Shown here piece after piece: positions 48,865 through 59,346 of a DNA stretch of 64,000 nucleotides. A model generated the notes under the pieces. It worked only from the letters and a program-made list of their open reading frames with translations, had not been told where the DNA came from and did no database searches. The stretch is from the NCBI GenBank assembly GCA_026874595.1, contig CM049306.1:16265019-16329018 (forward strand), written 5' to 3'. The translations under genes and the position numbers were made by a program. Every line of letters begins with the position of its first letter. Position 1 is the first letter of the stretch. Source of the DNA: Sipunculus nudus. Taxonomy: Eukaryota > Annelida > Sipuncula > Golfingiida > Sipunculidae.

Positions 48865-50310
48865 CGCAGAGTGCAGATCACTAGCCTCTGAATGTTAGTG
48901 ATGATGTCAATATCACCATTAGTTATCATACAAGGTGGATCATCTGACACCTTAATTTTCAGAAATTATGTTGTTGTGATACAGTATGGATCATCTGGGA
49001 AATTAATGTTTCTGATGATGTTAACATCATTATTAAGTATCATACAGTGTTGATCATCTGGCACCTAAATGTTCCTGAAGATGTTAATATCATTATTAAG
49101 TGCCATACAGTGTTGATCATCTGGCACATTAATGTTACTGACGATGTGAATATCATTATTTGTTATCATACAGTATGGATCATCTGGAACCTTTATGTTC
49201 AAGATGATGTTGTTGTGATACAGTATGGATAATCTGGGAAATTAATGTTTCTGATGATGTTAACATCATTATTAAGTATCATAGTTTGGATCATCTGGCA
49301 CCTTAATGTTTCTGATGATGTTAACATCATTATTACGTATCATACAGTGTTAATCATCTGGCACCTAAATGTTCCTGATGATGTTAATATCATCATAAGT
49401 TATCATACAGTATGGATCTTCTGGCAGCTTAATGTTCTATATGATATTAACATCATTATTAAGTGTCATACAGTGTTGATCATCTGGCACCTTAGTGTTT
49501 CTGATGATGTGAATATCATCATTAGTTATCTTACAGTATGGATCATCTGGCACCTTAATGTTCAAGATGATGTTGTTGTGATACAGTATGGATACTCTGG
49601 GAAATTAATGTTTCTGATGATGTTAACATCATTATTAAGTATCATACATTGTGGATCATCTGGCACCTTAATGTTTCTGATGATGTGAATATCATTATTT
49701 GTTACCATTCAGTATGGATCGTCTGGCACCTTAATGTTCCTGATGATGTGAATATCATCATTTGTTATCATACAGTACGGCTCATCTGGCACCTTAATGT
49801 TCAAGATGATGTTGCTGCGATACAGTATGGATCAACAGGGAAATTAATGTTTCTGATGCTGTTAACATCATTATTAAGTTTCATACAGTGTGGATCATCT
49901 GGCACCTTAATGTTCAAGATGATTTTGTTGTGATACAGTATGGATAATCTGGGAAATTAATGTTTCTGATGATGTTAACATCATTATTAAATATCATACA
50001 GTGGGGATCATCTGGCACCTTGATGTTCGTGATGATGTAAAAATCATCATTACATATGTAAAAATCATCATTACATATCATACAGTATGGATCATCTGGC
50101 ACCTTAATGTTCACAATGAAATTGTTGTGATACAGCCTAGATTACTGACAGCTAAATGTTCTAGATGATGTTAATATCAACATTAGTCAAAATAGGGTGA
50201 ATCAATCAACAGCCTAATGTTCCTGATGATGTTAATATTAATATTAGTTATAATACATTGTGGATCAGCTTACAGCTTAATGTTTCTGATGATGTTTATA
50301 TCACCAGTTA
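48865..50310. repeat. 63-bp minisatellite, left part
   Basis: About 23 units. Typical unit: GATCATCTGGCACCTTAATG, TTTCTGATGATGTTAACATC, ATTATTAAGTATCATACAGT, GTT. Shorter variant units (TTGTTGTGATACAGTATGGA) recur at about 48970, 49209, 49572, 49811 and 49926. The 63-nt period keeps one frame open across units, giving chance frames of up to 147 codons. Confidence 0.9.
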
Positions 50311-50868
50311 TACAGTGGAGCGCCGTTCATCCGAACACCGTTTATCCGTAAAATTGTTTATCCGTAATTAAAACTGGAGAACCAAAATTATGACCGTTTA
50401 TCCGTAATTTTGAAAATCTGGAAATATAAAAATAATATTTATTCAATAAGAAGAACTGATAATGGCTCGTGTATTTACTCCCGGTCGGTCCCGACTAATT
50501 ATGAATGCATCACCGGTTTGTTTCTGCAGGTGTGACAACGCCTAATTACCCAAGTTGTACACAGGCAGCTTGGGCTTGTACTCATTTGAGCAGTTATAGA
50601 TGTGAAAACTACCACCGGCCGAGTCCCCTAATTAACCTTGTGTCCTGCAATGTCGAGTTGTTCACACCTGCAAACCATCCGGCCATGAGAGCGAGTAGAT
50701 TTTGAGCTGATAATGTCGGACTCTGATACGCTCGAACTTGTACTCATCTGAGCAGTTTAACAGTGCAGGCAAATCTATCTTCTATATAAGCTATATCATG
50801 ACACGCAAGTTCATTCACAATTTAGCAAATCTTCACCACGACAACACAGCACTCAAGTTTCATGTCAG

Positions 50869-52498
50869 ATGGAGTCAGGGTCTCGCAAGCGCAAACGCCA
50901 TGTCCTGTCACTTGAAGACAAGCTCAGCATTCTGGAGAGACTTGATCGAGGCACCAAGGCAGCTGAGCTGGCCAGAGAGTTCAATGTTGGCAGATCTACT
51001 ATTAGTGACATCAAGAACAGTGGTCAGAAGCTAAAGGATTTCAAGGGCCAGATGTCAGACACGCATGCTTCCAAGAGATGAAAGACGATGCGCACGGCGT
51101 CTGATGACAAGCTGGATGTGGCCATATACACATGGTTTCTGCAGGAACGGTCCAAAGGCAGCCCCATCTCCGGTCCAATCCTGATGGAAAAGGCAGCGAT
51201 GTACAACAAGTCGATGCATGGCTCTGACAGTACATTTTTGGCGTCAAGTGGGTGGCTCAAGCGGTTCAAGGAACGTCACGGCATCCGGCAGCTTGAGATT
51301 CAGGGCGAGGCCTTGTCAGCGGACACCAGCCACATCGACGAATTCCGATCCCATGTGCATGAATTGCAAGAACGGGAAGGTTTGAGAGACTGTCAAGTGT
51401 ACAACGCCAACGAGACAGGTCTCTACTGGAAGGTTTTGCCTGACAAAACTAGCTGATGCGTCCGAGAAATGTGCTCCACAACATAAGGTGTCAAAAGAGC
51501 GGATTACTGCTCTGTTGTGCACCAATGCAACCGGTGAACACAAAGTGCGCCCCCTGGTGATCGGGAAGTCAACTAAACCAAGGTGTTTCGAGCACGTGAA
51601 CATGGACTCCCTGCCTGTGGCCTATCGGGCTCAGAAAAACGCGTGGATGAGCCGTGAGCTCTTCACGGATTGGTTTCACCAGGAATTCGTCCTGTCTGTC
51701 CATCAGTATGCCAGGGAGAGTCTGAAGCAGACGCCAGCACGCGCATTACTTCTTGTGGACAACTGCCCCGCCCATCCCATTGAAGATGAACTGCGGACTA
51801 GTGACGGGAACATATGGTGTTTCTTCCTGCCGAAGAACTGCACCAGCAAGATACAGCCCTGTGATGCTGGCATCATAGAATGTACAAAACGATATTATCG
51901 TAAACGCTTGCTGTTATCCTTGCTTGCAGACTGCGTCAACAACAGCTTGTCCATCATAGAACGGATGCGCGGTTTCAACTTGAGTGATGCCATCAACCTG
52001 TTAGGTGATGCCTGGAATGACCTGAGACAGTCTACAATCCACAAGTGCTGGAAGAATTCCCTTTTTCTGGAGCTTAAATCTCCTGCTGGTGCTCAGCCCC
52101 CAGCTGAAGGGGATGAGGTGGAATCACCGACAGACATTCAGGTCAGCTCAGTTGCCAAGGCGGTGGACTCGGACTACAGTGAACTGATAGTTGCTGACTG
52201 GCTCCACTGTGATGGTGATCTACCAACTGCTGCAATGACAAGGAGATTGTGCAGTCAGTCACTCAAGAAGCTGCTCCCGAGACATCTGATAATGAGGAAG
52301 ACACATCAGCCCCCGTGAAGCCCCCACCCACAGCTTCAGAGGCATTTGTTCATGTCGAAGGTGTTCTATCGTAGTTAGAGAGCCTACCGAAGGCCGACCC
52401 GCTTCACTTGAGTGTGCTACGCTACATCAGAAATCAGGCAGGCAGCTATCGTTCCAGGCAGTCTAATATCCGCAGTTATTTTAACTGATTTTATGATG
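50869..52498 (+). pseudogene. pogo/Tigger transposase with stops, frameshifts and a lost Asp
   Basis: The reading frame falls into pieces. At 50869-51081 is an N-terminal Psq/CENP-B type helix-turn-helix (LSLEDKLSILERLDRG, EFNVGRSTISDIK), closed by TGA. At 51088-51456 follows a CENPB/Tc5-type DNA-binding domain (WFLQERSKGSPI, WLKRFKERHGI) and the first catalytic motif, which reads YNANETG, so the usual Asp is Asn (51409-51411). A frameshift near 51450 leads to 51488-52318 with the second Asp in LLLVDNCPAHP (51758-51760) and the third in KIQPCDAG (51863-51865), 34 residues apart. A further frame change near 52225 leads to an acidic tail, one more TAG, and an end SNIRSYFN with TGA at about 52488. 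Not functional. Confidence 0.9.
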
Positions 52499-53040
52499 TG
52501 ACTTTCTCGATGCATGTGATCCGCCGAACCCCATGTTCATCAGTTTTCATATGATATTTGTGTGATATTTCCGCACTATTGTTGTAAATAAACTGTGCAT
52601 TCATAAAAAACTTTTTTTTATATTTTGTCAATTTCTACATCGCAGCAAGTAATAAATGAGTCTCACAAGCACATTTAGTTTAACTGTCTGCACATAGGGG
52701 GCGGCACCGAGGGCGGTAAATCTATCATGGCGGATATCCACACGTTCAGCGAAAGATTAACTGGTACATGTACTTGACTGACAAAAAATCTTAATAAAGT
52801 AATTAAAGATATTATAATAGCTTGATTGAAATTTTGATTTGATAGTAAAAAGGTATTTATAACACATTATTCCGTTCTGTTCACGTTTTTTATAACTCTG
52901 AAAGCTAACCGAAGTCAGTGACACCGTACCACCATTTAGTAGTAATACCGGGATGACAACATCGATGAAACGATTTTATTTTACAGATGTTCGTTCATCC
53001 GAACGTTCGTTTATCCGAACAAAACCCGTGTCCCCCGAGA
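52499..53040 (+). other. 3' non-coding part of the Tigger-like element
   Basis: Follows the transposase remnant. It contains AATAAA near 52586 (TGTAAATAAACTG), a plausible polyadenylation signal for the element, and AT-rich sequence up to the right inverted repeat. Confidence 0.5.
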
Positions 53041-53067
53041 TGTTCGGATGAACAGCGCTCCACTGTA

Positions 53068-53370
53068 ATAAAGTGTTGGTCAGTACAGTCATTAATGTTC
53101 TTGATGATGTTAATATCTTCATTAGTTATCAACAGTGTGAATTAGCTGGCCCCTTAATTTTCCTGATGATGTTGATATCATCATTAGTTATAATACATTG
53201 TGGATCAGCTGTAACCTTAAAGTTCCTGATGATGTTAAAATCATCATCAGTTGTGACACCATATGAGTCAGTTGTCAACTTATTTCTTGATGACGCTTAT
53301 ATCATCATTAGTTATGAAAATGTGTGGATCAGTTGGCAACCTAATTATCAAGATATGTTCATATCCTCAT
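53068..53370. repeat. 63-bp minisatellite, right part
   Basis: About five more units (GTTCCTGATGATGTTAAAAT, ATCATCATTAGTTAT, GTGGATCAGCTG), more diverged than the left part. Continuation of the array interrupted by the transposon. Confidence 0.85.
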
Positions 53371-54808
53371 AAGTTCTGTTCAGCAATCCCCTGCCTATGT
53401 CTGACCACCCTAGAAACATGGCCACATCACTATGATGACCACTTGATGAGGTCTTAACTTGCAATAAGATGACATGAATGCATAATACAACTATCCTTGC
53501 TTACATGACCCCTGTAGCTGCTCCCAAATGAATGCAAGGCTACACCATATTACAGCTAGGGCTGGCTTGTGGCAGGAACCTTTCATATGGATTTCAAGCC
53601 TATGTTTAGCAAATGACTCTTGATATATTCATATTTGTATTCAACAAGAGAATCTGTCCAATATACTTAACACTTTATTGTTTAGAGGGCCTCACAAGCT
53701 TACAAGAGGTTGGCACATAGAAATCTCTCATTTGACAAGATGCTGGGTCTAGCATATCACAAATTCATTTCTGGTTCTAAAGCCTTCCATCAGCCTTAAG
53801 CAAACCCCGTTTAGTAACTCTTGAAAACCTCATATAGACAAATCAAAAGCTGAGCAAGATATTACCTGTTATGTAAATGTCAGTGTCAGAATTTGTCAAA
53901 AATCTAAAATACAGCTCATGAAGAAACATTTTGGTGACACAAGTTTGGAAGCCAATAGAAGCTAAATGTATCGACAGCAATTTAATCTGCTTCAAAACAC
54001 CCTGACATACTCTTAACATCTTTACTGCATTGTTATCCATGAAATATAGAATACCAGTTTACACAGTCTGTAACTTTTTTACAGCAAAAATAACTATGTG
54101 AGTGTCCAATGCTCACATCGATAAGTAGGGTATATAATGATATATAGCCACCTGTAATGATATAAGGCCACCTGTAATAACAACACATAATTACAACATG
54201 CATCAGCTGACTTTTTACTTCATGAAGTATAGCAGTACTTCCCACAGATACTGTGGTTGGCTTTTTGTTCCCAAGAGTTTCAAATGTGTGATATTCACAA
54301 AAGGAAAAATCATTGTGAAAATAAAACCATCATGAATAAGACACCTCATTTAGACACAGCTAAACAGTGTTTATACTGTGACCTCCTTGTTGTTCAGTGT
54401 ACATGATCCATATGCCTGTGGCATCGCAAGTCAGAAGGCAGACATTATAAATAATAGGTCTTTTATATCAGTTGCCAATAATGGACAAGAATTTCCTCTC
54501 GTTTGGTATACTTCAAAATAATGAAAATGTGGCACTCATATTCAATATACTTCCTATAACAATGGATACACTCTTTGCAGTTTACTGTGTGGCAAGATAC
54601 TGAAAATGGAATCCTCCTAAAATGTGAAAAAAGTGTAAATCATGAAAAATTAACTTTGTGAATATGTAACCAACCACAGTATAAGAAATGATCTTTCATG
54701 GCCAGACAGTATTCATGCCTTCTGACAGAAGACTTGTCACTATTTCACCAGTGAGAGTACATTAAGACCACTGATTCTCAGAAGATGACGAAGACAGTTT
54801 CTACTCAC

Positions 54809-54976
54809 ATCGGCCTGCAGCATCGATGCTTGCTTCTCTTTGGCACTTATTTGTTCCCTGAGGACTAACACATAATGCTCCTTGTCCGATACTTGACGTT
54901 CCATGGTTTCAAGTCTGGTCTTGAGAGAGCACAGATCTGTCTCTTTGGCCAACACCTCAGCTCTCAGCTCATCCAC
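54809..54976 (-). CDS. ERC: ERC exon with KTRLETMERQVSDKEH
   Basis: 168 nt, 56 codons, phase 0 at both ends (acceptor CTATTCCCAG, donor GAT|GTGAGT). It encodes VDELRAEVLAKETDLCSLKT, then RLETMERQVSDKEHYVLVLR and EQISAKEKQASMLQAD. Vertebrate ERC reads VEQLKEELSSKEAELLALQTKLETL.NQ.SD.KQHIEVLKESLTAKEQRAAILQTE: nearly position by position the same pattern. It runs directly into the IDILRGK start of the next exon, as ILQTEVDALR does in vertebrates. Confidence 0.96.
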
Positions 54977-55205
54977 CTGGGAATAGAGGGGACAATCAGC
55001 CTCATGACTGGTACATGATAAATGAGTCTGACCCTCTCTGGACAGCTTGTCCTATACATTATTAATTATCAATCTCCAAAGCTCAGGCAAATCATTCAAG
55101 AGTACTATGGACTATAATTGACTGCCAAAATTTATGATGATCTTATCACGAAAAGCTGCCAAATTATCTGCTGTTATGTAATGCTACTCTGCTGAGAGCA
55201 CTTTT

Positions 55206-57023
55206 ACTCATGGCGCTCAGCTGAAGTTTGCGATTTTAGCAAAAGCAAAATATTCAGAATATTCTATTGTAATGTTTTTCATTTATATATCCATATGAGA
55301 AGCTAAGAGGAAAGGGGCCCTCCTACTTGGTCATAGTAAAGTTCTAAATATATGATTGCAAAACTAATACTCTGACAAGACTATCATGAAGAAAAAGAGT
55401 AAAAGTTTTGAGATACTGTGATGCATATAAAAATTTACAGATGCACAGGCAAGGGGACAGAATGGACTGATACCTTTATTTCACTTTCAAGGAAATTATG
55501 CATTTAAGTTTATATTAAAGCTTATTTGTTTTAGCATATCCACTTTTTTTCTATTAATAGTTTTTATCAGATTCATTTTTTTTATTAACAAGTTTTATTT
55601 CAGAATTTTAAGTTGCAATAATTATTTATCCAGAGTTCAGCTCATATCAGGTCATACTATGCATACACATATATTTTATTATTTTTAAATCACAAATGTG
55701 TAAACTTTATTTAAATGAAAATAATGCCACATGGCATCTTCAAGATTATTCCTTGAATCACTATTAAAAATTTTTGTACATTGGAGTTTTCAGTACCTGC
55801 TTATTTTTATTCACAGAAATTAAAGATTCAGTAAATTTGATAAAATAAAAACATCTTTTCAAATGAAGTTTACACACTGTTGTTGAAAGAGGGACAAACA
55901 ATATCATTGTGCTAATTACTATCTCAGCTATAAAATTATTACTGGAATTAATTTTCAATTTCAATTTCTGATGAACATCCACACTTTCATATCAACCACT
56001 CTGTGAACACAATTAAATGTGCACTTTAATCATTGTAACCCTGGTGGTACAATACAAAATCTAAAATGTAGCATAGCTTAGAATAAGAATGAATCAAATA
56101 CAGAAAATTATAACATTCATCTGGTTTATGCACCATCTGGGGGAGGGGGGACGGGGGGGGGGGGGGGGGGGGGGGTTGTGCAGGGCAGAGGGGAAGCCTG
56201 CCAGTAGTGGCCAAGCTGAGCCAAGGCAAGCTGCCTGGAGCGGGTTACATATCACAGGTGAATGCTGTATTACTAGGTTGGCTTGATGTAAACAACACTT
56301 GACATGGTGTATGAGAACTTGACTAAAAGCTACTCTTTTCCATCAATTCCTTTGAAATTTCAGTTTTTAAAAGATTAAATCTTTATGTATATATGCTGTG
56401 AAAATAAAATCAACAGTGCTTACAGGGAAAAAACGTGCCGTGGCCAAAGTTTGACAAATTTAAGGTATTGATTTTTATTTATGCTAATAACTTTAAAAAT
56501 TTGCAAAATTCAGATCTAATTTTGGGTAAACAATTGAATCTTGATTAAATAAAGCTTTATCCCTGAAAAAAAGTCTCCAGCTTCAGCAATTCTCATGTTA
56601 AGTGAGTAAATATATTTCCTGATTTTTTTTTTTAAATTGCATTATATTTGGGCCCATAACTTCAAAACAATCAGCAATACTGACCTAATTTTTGGTATGT
56701 ACATAGAAAATGTATGGCAGAATATGCATACTAAATATGATTAAAAACAGATAAGTGGTTCTGGTATTAGGCAGCCTTGAAATGTAACAAAGGCTTTTTT
56801 TAATGGAAAACAGAGGTTTTTCCTTAATATCTTGAAGGAATGAAGTCCTAGTGACCAAATTTTTGGTAAGGTAGGCGATTTTTGGGACATCTACATGTAT
56901 GCAAAATTTTGGATTTGTAGGTTCAACAGTTTCAACATGTACCTTGTTAACGGACGGACAGACGGCCGGACAATGGACAAAGGGCCACAACTATAGCTCA
57001 CTGACTTATAGTCAGCCTAGCTC
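55206..57023 (+). mobile_element. CATGGG element, 5' palindrome lost
   Basis: Begins CATGGCGCTCAGCTGAAG (the left end without the GACCCATGGGTC half) and continues like the element at 12966 (AGAAGCTAAGAG, GGGGCCCTCCTACTTGG). Has TTTGGGCCCATAACTTC at about 56648 and a mutated right end (CTGACTTATAGTCAGCCTAG). A G23 tract is at 56153-56175. Confidence 0.65.
56153..56175 (+). repeat. poly-G tract
   Basis: 23 consecutive G, preceded by GGGGAGGGGGGAC. Quadruplex-capable on the plus strand. Confidence 0.9.
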
Positions 57024-57819
57024 ACAAGGAATGATTAAAGTGTTAATATTCAGGACTCAACAAATACACAGATGTGTATTTAGTCATCTAAGTATATTGT
57101 GTGAAATAAGATAAAAGATTAAATTAAATTTTAACACTGTAATGTACCTCAACACTGTTTATCAAAATATTATATTAAAGCAGGTCTGTATTCTTTTATT
57201 TCTTTACACTAATAAATTCATGGGTAAATTTTTGGGAAACATAACCCTACTTATCGCTCATGAGGCCATCATTACACACAGCATGAATTAGGAAATCAAT
57301 GACTACATGCCGTAAAATTTTGCATGCCTTCTGCTTGTTAAACAAAGCTACTGGTATCATTCTTATTGTGTTTCCTAAAGGCCTTTAAAACTACCTCCTT
57401 ATCACTGTCATAAAAACTAAAATTCTATTTTCTCAAAGATGAAAACTTTGGTTGCCCTCTGAGCTGCATATAAAGCTTGTACTGTTACTTCAGATTTGAC
57501 ATGCATCTCTGCACTGTTTGGCTGGAAATTGCTTTCTGAACATTTTCACAAAAGTGGAAAATCAATGGGGACAAAGCACAAAGTTCTGATAATTCTCTTA
57601 TTGTTTCTGAAGCCATAAATTTCTGCTCCTTTTCCGTCATTTACACTTGAGACATACAATTTTGTATTCAGCCACATGCCTTACTTTTCCCAAAATGTGC
57701 CCTCACTATCACAAAACCAGAAAATCAATGACCACAAAGATATAAACTCTGGTGTTCCTTTGGCGGGTCTACCCTATCGATATTATGTAAAGGAGGACTT
57801 GTATTTCTGCTTCACTTAC

Positions 57820-57957
57820 CTTAGCTTTGCCTGCTTTATCTTGGCCTGCAGGGTCACCAGCATTGCCTTCTTCTTGTCTGCTGATTTCCTCCTTCATCCT
57901 GGAGAGTTCAGCTTCAAGGTTATGGATCTGCAGCTCCAGACCCTGGATCCGACTTTC
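57820..57957 (-). CDS. ERC: ERC exon with ESRIQGLELQIHNLEAEL
   Basis: 138 nt, 46 codons, phase 0 at both ends (acceptor TTGAATTCAG, donor AAG|GTAAGT). It encodes ESRIQGLELQIHNLEAELSR, then MKEEISRQEEGNAGDPAGQD and KAGKAK. The first half aligns with vertebrate EMKDSKISSMERGLRDLEEEIQMLKSNG. The second half, glycine- and proline-containing, corresponds to the non-helical break GALSTEEREEEMKQ and is not conserved in sequence. Its tail is shorter than in vertebrates. Confidence 0.92.
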
Positions 57958-58715
57958 CTGAATTCAACAACAAAAGGTTTAGTCTCAAAGGATTATCTTT
58001 CCCCATACAGGCTCATGAGTATCATCAACTCAATGTTACTTTACCATTAATCAACTGCACCTACCGGTACATGGTGATACCACAATATCTTGCTCAGAGG
58101 GAAAGATTATTTGTTTTTATGAAGCAATACATTTTTCTTAAGAAAATCTAAAAAAGAGGTGAAAATAATTGTAACTTATAGAAATCTGGAAAATGTTGAA
58201 GTGATCGAGTATCCTTGCATTTTATTTTATTTTATCAAACTATGCTCTAATCTTACTCAGTCTTATCATAGAGAGGGCATATGAAACCTAAAATAGTATG
58301 GGATACTATTCACTATTAAAGTGGAGGTACACACACTTTGTTCACTTTAATATACTGACTGATCTGAGTGTAGCACATCATTCCAATTTTCTGATTAAAT
58401 GCAAAATATATGATTACTGGACCAAAACTGTGACATTACCTCTGTTTTTTTAACCCTGAACTACCTTTAAGTATAATTCAATGAGTTCTAGAAGACCCTA
58501 TCATTCATATCTGTAACATGTCACTGTGACATAATTTCAGGGTTTCAAAGGAATTTTACCAGAACCTGTCTGTGTGTGATGTAGGTATAAAAGTTTCAGT
58601 TTCTTATCATCAAAAGACAAGGCAAAGGGACAATGAATGATGTCCAGCACTACATGTCAACATGGTTTATTATTAGCTATGTTAGATTACATATTAAATG
58701 TCACATCCATCTTAC
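57958..58715 (-). other. ERC intron
   Basis: 758 nt, AT-rich. A degenerate trace of the ERE module (GTCACTGTGACATAATTTCAGG) lies at about 58521-58542; nothing else. Confidence 0.7.
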
Positions 58716-58823
58716 CTTTGTTTCAACCAGGGCATTAAGTGCATCAACACTGAGCCTCTCTTTCTTATTTAGTTCATATTGGGACTGGGCTTCTCTCATT
58801 TCACTGCTGGCCTTAGCTGCTTC
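58716..58823 (-). CDS. ERC: ERC exon, first one in the window
   Basis: 108 nt, 36 codons, phase 0 at both ends (acceptor TTTGCAG, donor AAG|GTAAGA). It encodes EAAKASSEMREAQSQYELNK, then KERLSVDALNALVETK. The end LNALVETK joins ESRIQGLELQ of the next exon to match vertebrate LQTVIEMKDSKISSMER. The first 28 residues fit coiled-coil composition but are not recognisably conserved. The exon before it must end in phase 0 and lies to the right of the window. Confidence 0.88.
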
Positions 58824-59346
58824 CTGCAAATAAATCTTTTTACATTTTTTTTTGTGTATGAGAAAAGAAAACAAGTGATAAATGAAGAGAAAGAGAAAAC
58901 ATGATGCCTAAAGGGTAAAAAAGGGATGATAAAATAAATATATGGGTTTGGTAATAATGTATCAACCAGATGAGCAAGCCTAACAGAAGTTTATCAGCAA
59001 TGATATCTATATGTAGCTCAAAAGCCTCTATTTATAGAACTTGTACATCAAGAACACTGACCCATATGTACTTAAATATAGGTAAATAGCACTGTACTCT
59101 GTACAATTAAAAAGAAAATTATGACCTTTTATGACAAAGCCTGGAAAAAATATAAAGCATACATGTCACTTTATTGCCTACACTAAATGACAGACACTTT
59201 GATATTTGTCACTCCATTAATATCAGCACAGGGTGCATTTAAACCTGATCAATGATCAGCTAGTATTGATTAACTCAAACAGATTAACTACTGATATCTG
59301 GCAGTGTTACCAGGAATAACACCCAGTATTTCAGCTTTAACAGAGT

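Larger units (their letters stand above)
50313..53065 (+). mobile_element. Tigger/pogo-like DNA transposon, inactivated
   Basis: 2753 bp. Terminal inverted repeats of 25 bp starting CAGTGGAGCGCCGTTCATCC at the left, with one mismatch against the right end (53041-53065); TA duplicated at 50311-50312 and 53066-53067. Subterminal GTTTATCCGTAA repeats lie near 50339, 50355 and 50396. It carries one broken transposase reading frame on the plus strand. It has inserted into the 63-bp minisatellite, whose units continue on both sides. It is far more GC-rich than its surroundings. Confidence 0.92.
44160..54808 (-). other. ERC intron, 10.6 kb
   Basis: Contains a CATGGG element (45382-48010) and a 63-bp minisatellite split by a Tigger-like transposon (about 48865-53370). 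Unassigned AT-rich stretches: 44160-45381, 48011-48864 and 53371-54808. Confidence 0.65.
54977..57819 (-). other. ERC intron with a CATGGG-type element
   Basis: Contains the element at 55206-57023. The stretch 57024-57819 is AT-rich and holds nothing I can name. Confidence 0.7.
1663..58823 (-). other. ERC: ERC/ELKS/CAST family gene, 3' two-thirds (gene span)
   Basis: The span covers twelve confident coding exons and one doubtful terminal exon, with introns from 0.36 to 12.7 kb. Exon sizes from 5' to 3' are 108, 138, 168, 168, 155, 265, 197, 136, 132, 161, 148 and 87 nt. Every junction has GT/AG borders and compatible phases (0,0,0,0,2,0,2,0,0,2,0), and the joined frame has no stop. The product is a continuous heptad-type coiled coil that matches, in order, the part of vertebrate ERC1/ERC2 from the middle of the protein to the block before its C terminus. 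ERC proteins scaffold the presynaptic active zone (RIM, liprin-alpha and Rab6 partners) and cortical vesicle-docking sites; this is family knowledge. Upstream exons lie outside the window. One gene or several paralogues in this species cannot be judged here. Confidence 0.93.

Noticed and set aside
49245-49688. 147-codon open frame on the plus strand
   Set aside because: It is the 63-bp minisatellite read in the one frame without stops; the repeating DDVNIII..WHLNV text follows the DNA period, and there is no promoter, start context or family match.
50869-52318. Domesticated transposase host gene
   Set aside because: It has a premature stop, frameshifts and a lost catalytic Asp, with intact inverted repeats and TA duplication around it: a decayed transposon, not a maintained gene.
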